Assembly (NCBI GenBank): GCA_032158295.1
Contig: CM063245.1
Span: 7,302,700 to 7,366,699, forward strand
Direction: 5' to 3'
Origin: Pycnopodia helianthoides
Lineage: Eukaryota > Echinodermata > Asteroidea > Forcipulatida > Asteriidae
DNA: 64,000 bases
Of the stretch, positions 35,398-45,665 are shown one piece after another (within the stretch, counting starts at the first letter, position 1; each line of letters begins with the position of its first letter). Made by a program: the position numbers and the translations under genes. The notes below the pieces were generated by a model. That model did no database searches and was not told the origin of the DNA. It was given only the letters and a program-made list of their open reading frames with translations.

Positions 35398-35640
35398 TCA
35401 AATCCGTGACTTCACACATCTGCCACAGTGCCAACGCTCCAAGGCCGGTAGTGTGCAGGCAGCAGATGGCAGAGGGGGTTGTAGCTCCCGTTCATGACGA
35501 TGACGCCGTTTAGCATCTGCGTCTGCTTCTCTTGCCACTTCCGCTGCAACAGATCCAGCTTGCACTGCAGCTCGCCAGGCTGTCCTATTTATAGCTGTAC
35601 TTTCCCATTGCTGGACATCAATAGCAGCAGCCTTGAGGTG
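35398..35640 (-). pseudogene. LINE C-terminal part after the insert
   Basis: Reads KRHLKAAAIDVQQWESTA, RTAWRAAVQAG and WHCGRC, the standard tail of this LINE group with the first Cys pair of a zinc finger. The rest of the finger is out of frame below 35400. Confidence 0.75.
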
Positions 35641-36060
35641 TCTTTTCACAGACATGCCAACCTCTGGGATCACAAAACTGTATTCTGAAACCCCAAAACC
35701 TGTATTTTTCATTAAAAACCTGTATTTTTGATAAAACATGCATAAGCGAGTTTACTTCAGTAATTTTAAGCCCTGAGTATTTGAAACAGGCATTGTAAAT
35801 ACAATTTTATAACTGTGGTGTATATGCTTACATTGATAAACTGTATCTTCCACTAGCGGCAATGCTTAAATCAGTATTCATAAATACCTGGGACAGTTTA
35901 TCCATTCTGATTGGACGAGAGGACATCACGTGGGGGTGTTTAAACGGACGATATAACACCGGCTAGAAGTGTTTAAACATGGCCTGGCAACTTTTTGTCA
36001 AAGAGGGCGCTATCACGTTTGCGTGGAGCGCGCAAATTTGGTAAGCCGCATAGTTTATTT

Positions 36061-36083
36061 CACGCAAGTTGGAAACTTGCGTG
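36061..36083. repeat. 10-bp stem hairpin in hAT-like copy A
   Basis: CACGCAAGTT, three bases, then AACTTGCGTG. Confidence 0.6.
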
Positions 36084-36199
36084 CGATAGCTTGAAACTTA
36101 AGTGCGCAAGTTCGAAAATTGCGCGACGCGGTTTTTCTACACGCAAAGAAATTCAACGCCGAGTCGAGGTGAGCTAAGGCTAAACTGTCAGATTTGTTC

Positions 36200-36466
36200 T
36201 CAACTTTTACAGGGTTTTTGGATATTTTTAGGAGAAAGGTATTTATGAATGGGAATCAAAGTGTGTTGAATCGGTTTTAAACTAGTGTTTAAACCCGCCG
36301 AGGCCTGATTCTTGATAACATCCCTTACTACACACTGTGCATCTTGCGTGTGCATCTTGCGTGGTTTTTTCCCTTTTTCTCCATTTGACGCTTTTATGAA
36401 GTCCCACTTCGCTGAATATTCTCCTTTAAATAACTGCTTTCTTTTATTCGACGAGGTCGAAGCCAT
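36200..36466 (-). pseudogene. Decayed BED-type zinc-finger frame inside hAT-like copy A
   Basis: 88 codons. FKGEYSAKWDFIKASN followed by one surviving Cys of a CxxC pair (CVVR) and a spaced His pair (IQHTLIPIH) resemble the BED-finger start of hAT transposases. The second Cys appears replaced by Arg. Weak, by eye only. Confidence 0.4.
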
Positions 36467-36984
36467 GATCAGATATTTATATTACAATTTCATGCAGGAG
36501 TGCTAAAAAAATGTCTGCAAAAACAGCGTGAACTGACACTGACAGTGACAGTTCTACTACGACGATCGAAAGGTGAACAATCGTAACCTAAAGCTTTGTA
36601 TGCAGTGTTCTGATTAGTTAATACAGGTTTATTTACATACCATGCACCAATTACGGACGCGCTTACGAATTGGTAATGAACGAGCCTCTGCTCGCTCTGC
36701 CATGTGCCCACATGCTAACGTGGGTAGCGCGCCGTATCGATTATACTGGGAAAGAACAAAATTGCCCGGTGAGATTGAACACCATTGGAAACGAGGTTGT
36801 ATCACATGGCTTATAGCGCTAGCTTAGTCTTTACTCGCAGTCGTTTTTTGTTTTATTTTGAATGGGATTATTTTTGCGGTGGTGGTGCTGAAAACCGTAT
36901 TATTTTTGCAAAACCCGTACACACGTATTTTTACAGGATACAGGAAAAACGTACTAGTTGGCATGTTTTCATGCGGTCGGAGTA

Positions 36985-38600
36985 GCGGAGTCTTGGTCGC
37001 CAAACATTGCGTTTACCGTTAGATAGCTCGCTGTACATCACAGCTTTTGGCATTCTGTCATTCTCCATTCTGACCACATGACCTGTCCAAGAAAGCTGTC
37101 GCTTCAGGAGCATTGCCTCGATGCTGGGTATTCCGGCCAGCTGTAGTACCTTGTTGTTTGTCACATGTTCAGACCTCTTTACACCAATGATGGTTTGCAG
37201 GTGCCATAGAAAGACCCTGGACATGCAGTGAATGTGTCTACGGTAGAGCGTGTAGGACTCTGAGCTGTACAGGAGGCAGGATAGTACAACGGCTCTGTAG
37301 ACCTTGCACTTTGTTGTTCTGGTAATGCTGTGCCTACTCCACAGCCGGTCACACAGGCGGCCAAAGGCCGCACAGGCTGAGTGGACTCGCATGGACAGCT
37401 CCTTCTCCAGAATGCAGTCACTGGAAATGGTGCTACCAAGGTACACGAAGGAGTCCAGTATCTTGAGTGGCTCGCCATTTAGCACGATGTTTGACTCAAT
37501 GTATGGAGTTCTAGGAGCTGGTTGGTAGAGTACCTCAGTTTTTCTGATGTTGATAGTCAGCCCGAAGGAAGCAGATGCTGCAGCACACTTGTCCAGAATC
37601 TTCTGCAGGTCCTGCGCAGAGTGTGAGACAAGGCCAGTGTCGTCAGCGTAGAGCAGATCACGTGCACACCACTAATGGACCTTTGTCTTGGCTTTCAGAC
37701 GTCTTGTGTTAAAGAGTTTGCCCTCAGTTCGAGTTGTTAGATAGACGCCCTCAGTAACATCCCGGTTTGTACAGCGGTCAGGAAGAGGGTGAACAAAGTA
37801 GGGGCATGAGACACAGCCCTGTCTCATGCCCTGTGCAACAGAGAAAGGGTCTGAAACTTCACCATCAACAAGAACTTGTGCCTGCATGCCGTCATGGAAG
37901 CCTCGAAGAATGCCAACAAATTTTTCTGGGCAGCCATATTTTGATAAAGGACGCCAGAGGCACATTCGGCTGACTGAGTCGAATGCCTTTGAAAAATCAA
38001 CAAAGACAATGTACAGAGGCATGTTCTGCTCAAAAGACTTTTCCTGAAGCTGACGCAGTATAAAAATCATGTCTAGTGTTCCTCTGCCCACATGGAATCC
38101 ACACTGTGCTTCAGGAAGTATGTCAGTAGCTACAGATTGAAGTCGCTTGAGCATGATCTTCCCAAGAGAAGTTTGCTAGCGATTGCAAGGAGTGAAATAC
38201 CACGGTAGTTGTCACAGTCTTGACGGTTTTCCTTCTTCTTGTATATGTCGACAATCAAAGCATCTTTGAAATCTTAGGGAAGCTCCACGCGCTCCCAAAA
38301 GAGCTGAGACATATTGAGTAGCGCCATGCTTATAGACTTCTGCGGGATTCCATCTTGACCAGCAGCTTTGTTGTTTGCCATACCAGCCACAGCACGTCTA
38401 AGTTCAACCATTGTTGGGGTCACATTGAGCTCCAAGCGTAAGGGCTGCTGGGAGATTGACTCAAGAACATCCTCATCTACAGTGGAGGGTCTGTTGAGCA
38501 GCAGAGAGTAGTGTTCTTTCCAGCGAGCTCTGATCTCCGGTTTGCTGCCATTTGCTGCCATCAGAGGAGAGAACTGGGCTTGCAGTTGAATGGCGTGGGC
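36985..38600 (-). pseudogene. LINE reverse transcriptase
   Basis: Pieces in order: MANNKAAGQDGIPQ (38274-38603), GFHVGRGTLDMIFILRQLQE and VFVDFSKAFDSV (motif A), AQGMRQGCVSCPYF (37672-38154), LLYADDTGLV (motif C, near 37635-37660), LDSFVYLGSTIS, and a C-terminal domain to about 36990 with LLYSSESYTLYRRH and GHVVRMEND. Stops and frame changes fall between the pieces. Confidence 0.8.
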
Positions 38601-39078
38601 CATAAATGCCCTTGAGCGACTGAAAGACGCCTTGAGAGTCGCCCATGTCTGCTAGAGCTTGGACCTCATTGGCTTTTTTTGCCCACCAATTATCTTCCAT
38701 ACGTCGTAGTTCCCTCTGCAAGTTTGACCTTGCTTGTGCATGCTGTTGGATTGCAGCAGATGAGGAAGGGCTGTTAAGTCAGGCATGGGGGCTGTGTGGT
38801 TGATGGAAAGCAGTTCCTCTATATCTGGGTCATTTTCCGCAAACAGTCAGAGTTCTTTTGACATTGATGACAAAGTGATTTGACTGAAGCAGAGTAGACA
38901 GCTGAGCGGAATCTGGCCCACTGATCATTGGCTGAATCTCCAGCTGCCGGTGATGCAGTCTCCAGAGCATTGTGCAAGGCCACGCATAGAGATATTTCCC
39001 CTTTTTGGAGTTCAGTTTGGTGATGTTGGGTCTGCGCTTATCCTTAGGGGGTCAACAGATATGCGGCCTGTTGAACAG

Positions 39079-39540
39079 TCAGCACCACGCATTGCACGGG
39101 TGATACAGACGTCTGAAAGATTTTTCTTCGTGTGATGATGTAGTCCTCTTTGATCTGGGATGCAGCCAGGAAAAGTACCAATTATCGGACATGTTGAAGA
39201 AACTGTTTGTTACTGCAAGATCGAAATCCGCACAGATTGAGAGCAGTAACTCACCGTTTGCATTACAATTACCTCTCCCGAACTTGCCCAACACATGGCC
39301 CCAGGTTCTGTGGTCGTCACCAACACGCGCATTGAGATCACCCAGAACACCCAGTTTGTCTGTAGCTGGCACTGATTGAAGGACCTTGCTCAACTCCTCA
39401 TAGAACCTCTCCTTTGCTTCTAAGCTGCTTGGCAAGGTTGGTGTATACACGCTGACAAGTGTCACATAGGTTGTGTTGCTGAGTGGCATCCCAAGAGACA
39501 TAATGCGATCTGACATGGCTTTTGGGAATTCTGTAAGGCT
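39079..39540 (-). pseudogene. LINE endonuclease fragment
   Basis: Contains VYTPTLPSSLEAKERFYEEL, GVLGDLNARVG and HVLGKFGRGNCNANGELLL, the second half of an apurinic-like endonuclease. It begins abruptly at the foldback arm (39541), so the front half is missing; the catalytic end drifts out of frame near 39130. Confidence 0.75.
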
Positions 39541-39829
39541 GGTCGACTGTACTCTACATTGATGATGCATACAAAATTACACAAAGTGATTTTAATAAAC
39601 CATTGTTTGAAGTGATTTAAGAGTAATTATTACTGGTGGTTATTAATTTGGCGTTTGGTGAAATTAGATTATGGAGGGCACCATCTAACAACGTGTAAAA
39701 TTGTGGACTTCGTTTCTACACAGTATTAAGATAACGGTTGCTTAACCATTTTTTGATCAAAAGTGTAATTAGTGCTAATGAAATGACTTCCTAATTAAAC
39801 TTGAATCTGTTGATCTTTTTCTTAATTAC

Positions 39830-40330
39830 ACAATTCTCAGTCAGCGGACCATAGCCTGTCAATACCCGATGAAAGTTTTGCATTTTCTTAAGCAAAGATG
39901 GCACCACATAAAATTTTCTTAAATATTGAATTCTTGGTCAGTAGACCATGGCATTTCAATCAATGAAGAAATTTTGCTTGCACTCAACATTTTCATTAAA
40001 TCAAATTTTTGACCTATGTTGACCTTTGACCCTTTCTTAAAAAAAGATGGCACCACTTAAAATTTTCTTAAGTAGTTGATTTTGAGTCAGCAGAGTGTCA
40101 GGTACACATTGACACTTGTTTCGTCCTTGCACTCAAACTTTCATTTAAACGTATAATTAGCGCTAATTAAGTGCCTTCTTAATTACACTTGGCACCAATA
40201 TTGAATTTCTAAAGTAAAAAAATCTTGGTCAGTGGACCATGGCATTTCAATCTATGAAGAAATTTTGCTTGCACTCAACATTTTCATGAAATCGACTTTT
40301 GGGGTGAGTTTAGGGGGCTCCCCCCTCCCA
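39830..40330. repeat. Diverged tandem repeat
   Basis: Blocks around GTCAGTGGACCATGGCATTT and ATGAAGAAATTTTGCTTGCA recur near 39840, 39930 and 40210, with a related start near 40085. The AATTAG(C/T)GCTAAT-type word also recurs near 39770 and 40155. Noncoding. Confidence 0.55.
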
Positions 40331-40486
40331 ACACACCACTCGGTGCGCTTAAGAAGGGGGGGTACTATGCATCCCACACTTCAAACCTTTTGCACTAAAT
40401 ATTTTCAACAAACCCTGCTGGGCTCCCGGACTATACTGAAAACTCAAGAAGATTTATTTATTCTAGTTTTTTGCATTATTCTTTAC

Positions 40487-40580
40487 CTTTCCTACCAATG
40501 GTTTTCCACAAGAACTTTTAACAAAGACATCCTTTGCTATACCCGCACCATGTGTACCAGGAGCCTGGGTGCTGCTTATC
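40487..40580 (-). pseudogene. Decayed duplicate of the DPAISS exon
   Basis: Reads ISSTQAPGTHGAGIAKDVF and SSCGKPLVGK followed by a GTAAAG donor; this is the exon at 40748-40858 again, with matching intron sequence next to it. It lacks the first codons (DPA) and the acceptor, which are replaced by a small palindrome (GCTTATcaattcATAAGC), and has a 9-bp in-frame deletion. Likely not spliced. Confidence 0.75.
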
Positions 40581-40747
40581 AATTCATAAGCAGTTTCTTA
40601 TGGTCCAAAAATTACAGTAAGCACATTGAATGCAAAGTTATTAAACTGAACAAACCCAAAAAGTTTCCAAGATGAGAGCCATATATATCATAATGAAAAG
40701 TCAAGAATATTTATTTACTTTAATTTTTGTTACATTTTTTTTTTTAC

Positions 40748-40858
40748 CTTTCCAACCAATGGTTTCCCAGAAGAATTTTTAACAAAAACATCATTTGCTA
40801 TACCAGCATCGTAGGGTGGATAGGTACCAGGAGCCTGGTTGCTGCTTATAGCTGGATC
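40748..40858 (-). CDS. GAA: GAA-like exon (DPAISSNQAPGTYPPYD)
   Basis: 111-bp exon, exactly 37 codons, acceptor TTTCAATATAG, donor GTAAAA, phase 0 at both ends. It encodes DPAISSNQAPGTYPPYD through GKPLVGK, the segment after strand 4 of the barrel in GAA-type enzymes. Confidence 0.93.
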
Positions 40859-41419
40859 CTATATTGAAACAAAATTTTTAAATGATTCGTTACACAATGG
40901 AGATCAATCATGTGTCTTTAAAATATGTGTTTTGAGATATAATAAGGTATAAATTGAGCAGATTTGGTCGCTAGTCTGACAGAAAAGGATGGAAATGGCC
41001 AAACTGCAGAGATGTTCCATACGAGTGTCAGCCGGAGGATTGACATGCAGTTACAACAACCCCGTTCGAGGTGTTAGACATAGTTTCAATATAAGCCACG
41101 CCTACTTTACAGAAAATGGCTCCACTGGTAACCACAAGCTCATAGGAGTGAGCTAGTTTTCTAAGAATTTAAAAGTTTCTTTCAAAAGAAATGCTTTTCA
41201 ACGATAAAATGGGTTAATTTTTGTAAATTACACAAAAACGTATGCTAGCATTGGAGCCGCAAGTAACAAAACTTGTGGGTGTGCAGTAGATAGGCAAGAA
41301 TGTGACACAATGACAATTACCAACAGGACAAACTTTACATATCGACATGAGGGACATGGACTCGGATACGAACTTACTCTAGCGTATCATGTCTATTTTG
41401 TCTCTGAATTCCAATCTAA

Positions 41420-41485
41420 CATAAACCAACATAAAACAAAACCAACATAAAACAAAACCATTATAAAACAAAACCAGCATAAAAA
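41420..41485. repeat. Short tandem repeat (ACATAAAACAAAACCA-like), about 4 copies
   Basis: A 16-17 bp unit repeated in the intron. Confidence 0.7.
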
Positions 41486-41591
41486 TCCAGAAGTTTTCAG
41501 CCCCTTTTATATTTCAGGTTGGAATTATATTATAGCATTCACTCGGCTTTGGCAGTCTCCAGGATTGACCATATGAACTTTACAATCTGTC

Positions 41592-41626
41592 TAGCCCATT
41601 GTCCAGTGTGTCTGGACAATGGGCTA
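41592..41626. repeat. 15-bp stem perfect hairpin
   Basis: TAGCCCATTGTCCAG, five bases, then its exact complement. It lies in the intron just downstream of the duplicated exons. Confidence 0.7.
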
Positions 41627-41879
41627 AACAAAAATCCAGCCCATTGTTGGGTTGAATTGGCAACAATAATCTGCCCAACAAAAGACAAGAACTTAGACAA
41701 GTAGGTCCCAAACGTGTACATGTGTCAATCAATTAACAAGTTAATTAATCCTTATGGTCCCTAATAAAGCTACTTTGAGAACAAAAATATTGGGAAAAAT
41801 ACATGAACATGATAAGAACTCTCAAAACAAGAAGAATTTTTTGTTTTCAAAAAGAAAATTGTAGTAAAGTTGAACGTAC

Positions 41880-42011
41880 AACAATAGGAATGTAGTGCAT
41901 GCCATTTGCATGACAATACTTGATTAAATCTGGCAATTCTGCATAGGTGACGTTGTTGAGAGTAAAATCTTTTCGGCCAACTGCATACTCGATGTCACTC
42001 CACTGTGTGTC
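41880..42011 (-). CDS. GAA: GAA-like alternative exon b (DTQWSDIEYAVGRKDF)
   Basis: 132 bp, 44 codons, no stop, phase 0 at both ends, acceptor TTTTTAAAAATAG, donor GTACGT. It encodes DTQWSDIEYAVGRKDFTL and ends HYIPIV. It is a second version of the exon at 42086-42217: same length, same borders, roughly half the residues identical. The Asp that corresponds by alignment to substrate-binding Asp404 of human GAA is kept; DIDYM becomes DIEYA, and a glycosylation sequon NVT appears. Including both exons would duplicate a barrel strand, so one or the other is expected per transcript. Confidence 0.88.
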
Positions 42012-42085
42012 CTATTTTTAAAAAAAACAGCACATAAGCATTTAAAAATTGAAACAAAGACAGAGTAATCCCTTTAAATACCTAC

Positions 42086-42217
42086 TACAATCATCACGTA
42101 GTGTTGATCATTACTGTGCAGATACTTGACAACATCTGGTAGACCTTGATAGTAAGTCCGATCTAATGTGAAATCCTGGTGACCTTCCATATAATCTATG
42201 TCATTCCATTGTGTATC
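42086..42217 (-). CDS. GAA: GAA-like alternative exon a (DTQWNDIDYMEGHQDF)
   Basis: 132 bp, 44 codons, phase 0 at both ends, acceptor TTTATTTTACAG, donor GTAGGT. It encodes DTQWNDIDYMEGHQDFTL and ends HYVMIV; it is closer than exon b to human GAA (QWNDLDYMD, MMIV). The intron to exon b is only 74 bp. Confidence 0.93.
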
Positions 42218-43255
42218 CTGTAAAATAAAGAATCATTTCTCATATTCCAAAAAGACCAGTGTATGTTTGTCATCACAGAAACATTAAAAAAAAACGAAAA
42301 TTTTCTAATTCTATTTAAAGTTGAACTACTAACATGCTTACATTCAAGTCATATGTCATGCATGTGCTTACAACATCGCTAGAATAGTCTTCAAAATGAC
42401 CAGTTCGGCAGTGGTACTTAACATTAGCTCTGTCTGACACTTTCATACAATCTGGGTTTGGAGTTGTCAACAGAGCAACAGGAGAAGCATAGTGTTACAA
42501 CACTTCAAATTTTACACCAGAGTTACTAGTATAATGCCTGCACCTAATTGCAAATGCAAAAGTCAAGATGATATATTTTCAGTAGCATTTTATCAAGGTC
42601 TTCCAAATTCTGCAGAAAAAAAATTGGCAGATTGCAGAATGAAACGACACATGCATACAAGCATACTTCCAAATAAAAAAATGGCTGATGCATGCCGAAC
42701 AAAGACAAAAGCGAAATGACTTTTATAATGTTAAAGTTGATTGAACTGTCACAATAGCAATTAACTACAACTTAATTTAACTGCCAAATTGTTTTACTGT
42801 GATTGTTCCAACTGACTATCAGTAAAATGCAGTAACATGTTGTGATGTTTGAGCATATAGATTCATTGTAATGGACATTACGTGAATCACCCATTAGAAT
42901 TATACCTGAGTTTGCCGTAACAAACTCTGGTCAGTACTCACCTAATTGGGAAGGAGCAATTTCCAAAATAATCTCTCTTACCTGATCATGAGTTAATGAG
43001 GTGTGATCAGGCAGTTTATTGTGCCACTGCCTGCAAGTTTATTGACAAAATTACTCTACAGAAATTCTACTAGGCTATTGTTTATACTTGTTGTGTTGGG
43101 TCATGGTGCTGTTTGACCTCTTATGCAGCTATTGTTTGAACACATTAAAAGTCGGTGGTGTTATTAAGTTCATGACCTTGCTTCTGGAGAAGTCTATTCT
43201 AAATAAAATTAATCAGTTTAAAAAATAGAAAATAGAACTTCCTGTTGCAAATTGC
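42218..43255. other. Intron sequence without recognised content
   Basis: AT-rich noncoding sequence; the open frame at 42492 shows no domain. Confidence 0.4.
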
Positions 43256-43259
43256 TTAC

Positions 43260-43465
43260 CAGCCAAAATGACCTATGGTATAAATGCCCAAAATAGTTAG
43301 TGGCCTGACGTTTAGACCCTTATTTTTTCTGTGTGCATTCTGCCTCTCTCTTCCACTTGACTGCTTCTGTTACACCAGTCTACCTGTTGATGTGTGTTGT
43401 GTTGTCATTTAGCCTTCTAGAAAGACTCTGCAAGGGTCAAAACGTCAGGTCACTAACTATCTATT
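43260..43465. mobile_element. Possible second Penelope-like terminal fragment
   Basis: AGACTCTGCAAGGGTCAAAA followed by CGTCAGGTC (about 43426-43454) resembles the AGAC(stem)GTCGAAACGTC ends of Penelope-like elements, with one changed base in the GAAAC core. No coding part. Confidence 0.35.
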
Positions 43466-43571
43466 GAAATTCTAAAATATACAAAAAGATGGAAAATAAT
43501 ATGTTATAAACTGATTAATTGTTTCAAAATGTAAATTGTAAAATCATTGTGGTTTTGTATGGCTAAGATAC

Positions 43572-43810
43572 CTGTGGTATGCCTGCTGCTTTCATTTTTT
43601 TAACTACCGCCAAGGTTCTATTTGCAGATCCATAACCCCAACGACAAAGATGAAAACCAAGACCCCAATACGGTGGCATGAAAGGATGACCTATCACTTC
43701 TGTGTACTGCTGGATCACTTCATCGGGTCCAGGACCCAAGAAAATGTAGAAGTCCAGTATTCCACCAATGGAGCGGTACGTAAGAGCAGGCATTGGTTGT
43801 ACTGCTACTT
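43572..43810 (-). CDS. GAA: GAA-like exon ([12 protein letters not shown]...[15 protein letters not shown])
   Basis: 239-bp exon with acceptor CTTTTTATAG and donor GTATCT. The first two bases complete a Glu codon; 79 further codons end in AAGIPQ at phase 0. It holds the barrel entrance [17 protein letters not shown] and [20 protein letters not shown], the stretch that most resembles GAA. Confidence 0.96.
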
Positions 43811-44045
43811 CTATAAAAAGGAAAAAATTTATTATAATAACAAAAAAACATTCCATCCACATTGTAACAAGGTCAGTAATTTGGGGGAGATTTGGGGAGA
43901 TTATTGGCCTAAACGTTTGTTGAGGGTTCGAACAGAAAAAGGTCAGTAACAAACACTTGTTAGAAGGCCCTAACTTAATTATTACTACAAAGATTGTCTG
44001 TGGACTCTCCAGGATGATACACATGCTACCTCTCTTTAGGACTTT

Positions 44046-44310
44046 TTTAGGTGTTCGGGAACTCCACCCGGAACACCTCTTGTTTTTGTTCTGTTCGGAC
44101 AGGTCGTTGAAGATGTAACAAACGCTACACAAAACTTGACCCTATTTGACCTTGACTTCCGGTTCAAACCGGAAGTTAAAAACTTCAAAAATTCATATCT
44201 TGAATACTAGTTAACTTTTCAGCATGTTTTTTGTATCAGGTTGTACAATGTTTAATCTGCCAAAACTGTTGCACAGAGATACCAATATTATTATTTTTAC
44301 CTCTGGTTGA
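44046..44310. repeat. Hairpin-headed noncoding repeat
   Basis: Begins AGGTGTTCGGGAACTCCACC with a GC hairpin ending GGAACACC; continues with GACTTCCGGTTCAAACCGG text shared with the 20.5-22.3 kb and 25.4 kb repeats. Confidence 0.5.
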
Positions 44311-44394
44311 AAAAGGACGATAAAGCGCCCATTTAAGTTGACCCGCATTGACGACACACGATAGTGAAAAACCACATGTACACATCAGGGACGG

Positions 44395-45000
44395 ATCCAG
44401 GATTTTTTAAACCGGGGGGCACAATGGTGCTACCAGGATTTTGTATTAGAGGGTAAACAAAAAATGGGTGGGGTCCAGGGGCCGGCCTTACGGCCCCTGG
44501 ACCCCTGAAGCTCTGAGCCTTTGGCGTTCTGTGGGGTTAAAAATCCGGCCTCCATGTGCCTAAAACAGAGAAATAGACACACTTTTATAGGAAATCAGAT
44601 CCATATAAGTCTTCTAAATTTACTGGAATGTTTTCTGTTTCGCGATAGTGGGGGTCCAGGGTGAAGCCCCGGTGGGGGTCCAGGGGGCGAAGCCCTGGAA
44701 GCTCTGGGCTTTTGGCTTTCTGAGGGGTGAACAATCAAGCCTCCATATGCCTTAAACAGAGAAATAGACACACTCTTATTGGAAATCAGATCCATATAAA
44801 TTTTTAAAGTTTACTGGGAAAATTTCTGTACAACGATGGTGGGGTCCGGGGGTGAGGGTCCACTGGGTGTCCAGGGGGCGTAGGCCCCCGGAAGCTCTGA
44901 GCTTTTGGCATTTTGAGGGGTGAAAAATTAAGCCTCTGTGTGCCTGAAACCGAGAATAGACACACTTTTTAAGCACTTCTGATCCATACCACAAATGGAT
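44395..45000. repeat. Three tandem units of about 190 bp, starting with a hAT-like end
   Basis: AAGCTCTGAGC-type words recur at 44508, 44698 and 44891, with conserved AGAAATAGACACAC and AAATCAGATCCATA blocks and a GGGTCCAGGGGGCG core. The left edge (CAGGGACGGATCCAGGATTT) looks like a hAT-type terminal repeat, but no right end was found. Confidence 0.65.
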
Positions 45001-45330
45001 ATGGTCGCTGCATTATCTGGTTTTATGCATATTCATTCATTCAAAAAATATATTTCAAGCTAAGTGTAGTCTTTACACTTGAATGCCAGAACAACATTAA
45101 AAAAAATATCCAGGACAAATTGGCAAGTCAGGTTTCAAACGCGAATGTTATCGTGCAAATCTAAGCAATTACAAGTGACATATCATGAAAGATTCATTTT
45201 GGCAGAAAGAAACAAATTTGATAGGCATAGGATGAAAAAGAAATCCATCCTGCCGCTGGGGGAAAAGACACCACACACACTTGTGGCTAATTTTTAAGCA
45301 GGCAGATAATACAAAAATATATATATATAC

Positions 45331-45481
45331 ATGAAGGATGTCATCTAGTCCAACCATCATTAATGCAGCTGCTTGGAAGTCCGCTAATACTTTCACGGAG
45401 TGCTACATGAAGGGTGTATCGGGGGGGGGGGGGGCAGGGGGGCCCGTGCCCCCCAGGTAAAATTTGAAGAAGAAAAAAAAT

Positions 45482-45517
<36 letters not shown>

Positions 45518-45665
45518 ATTATTTTTTTCTTCTTCAAATTTTACCCGGGGGGGCACGGGCCCCCCTGCCCCCCCCCCCCCCGGATACACCCTTCATGTAG
45601 CAGTATTAGCGGACTTCCAAGCAGCTGCATTAATGATGGTTGGACTAGATGACATCCTTCATGTA
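45331..45665. repeat. Large near-perfect palindrome (arms about 165 bp)
   Basis: Arms of about 165 bp meet in an (AT)n centre near 45499. From centre outward each arm has a TTCTTCAAATTTTACC block, a GC-rich poly-G/poly-C segment, and one inverted or direct copy of the 76-bp satellite unit. The right arm lacks about 10 bp present in the left. Confidence 0.9.

Larger units (their letters stand above)
35643..36971. mobile_element. hAT-like element with CAGACATGCCAAC ends (copy A), inserted in the LINE
   Basis: The element 35649-36965 is flanked by TTTTCA on both sides (35643-35648, 36966-36971). The left end is CAGACATGCCAAC; the right end is the complement of CATGCCAAC with the outermost bases lost. 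It interrupts a LINE coding frame that resumes on the other side, confirming the borders. A shorter copy B (737 bp) sits at 58304-59040. On the minus strand at 36200-36466 is a decayed BED-finger-like frame (FKGEYSAKWDFIKASN...GLNT...H....H), suggesting derivation from an autonomous hAT element. Confidence 0.75.
35161..39540 (-). mobile_element. LINE with endonuclease, RT and a C-terminal zinc finger; 5'-truncated and interrupted
   Basis: Minus-strand LINE. Order: endonuclease (39079-39540, truncated at the foldback arm), RT (about 36985-38600) and C-terminal domain (35398-35640) ending in a CGRC-type finger. It is cut by the hAT-like insert 35649-36965 between YSDRMK and KRHLKAAA of the C-terminal domain. 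Several frameshifts make it inactive. Clade unsure: it resembles the LINE group whose proteins end with a zinc finger (HLKA.(G/A)ID...WE...R..WR). Confidence 0.75.
31360..39798. mobile_element. Foldback-like inverted repeat enclosing a LINE, left arm split by another LINE
   Basis: The right arm (39541-39798, about 258 bp) is the near-exact complement of two left segments, 31360-31553 and about 35094-35160. The left arm is cut by a complete-looking L2 LINE insertion. Between the arms (35161-39540) lies a second LINE. The arms are noncoding. Whether this is a foldback transposon hit by LINEs or a rearranged duplication cannot be decided from one copy. Confidence 0.7.

Noticed and set aside
35995..36177. 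Lys/Arg-rich 60-codon frame
   Set aside because: Lies within the nonautonomous hAT-like copy A in a hairpin-rich stretch; no domain.
41880..42217. Reading both 132-bp exons as consecutive parts of one transcript
   Set aside because: They encode the same structural segment; using both would duplicate a barrel strand with no parallel in the family as I know it.
42492..42719. 75-codon frame with CKCK
   Set aside because: Intronic, no family recognised, no splice support.
45341..45652. Two opposite-strand open frames rich in Pro/Gly and Ile/Tyr repeats
   Set aside because: They are mirror images produced by the palindrome, with poly-G and (AT)n tracts; not genes.
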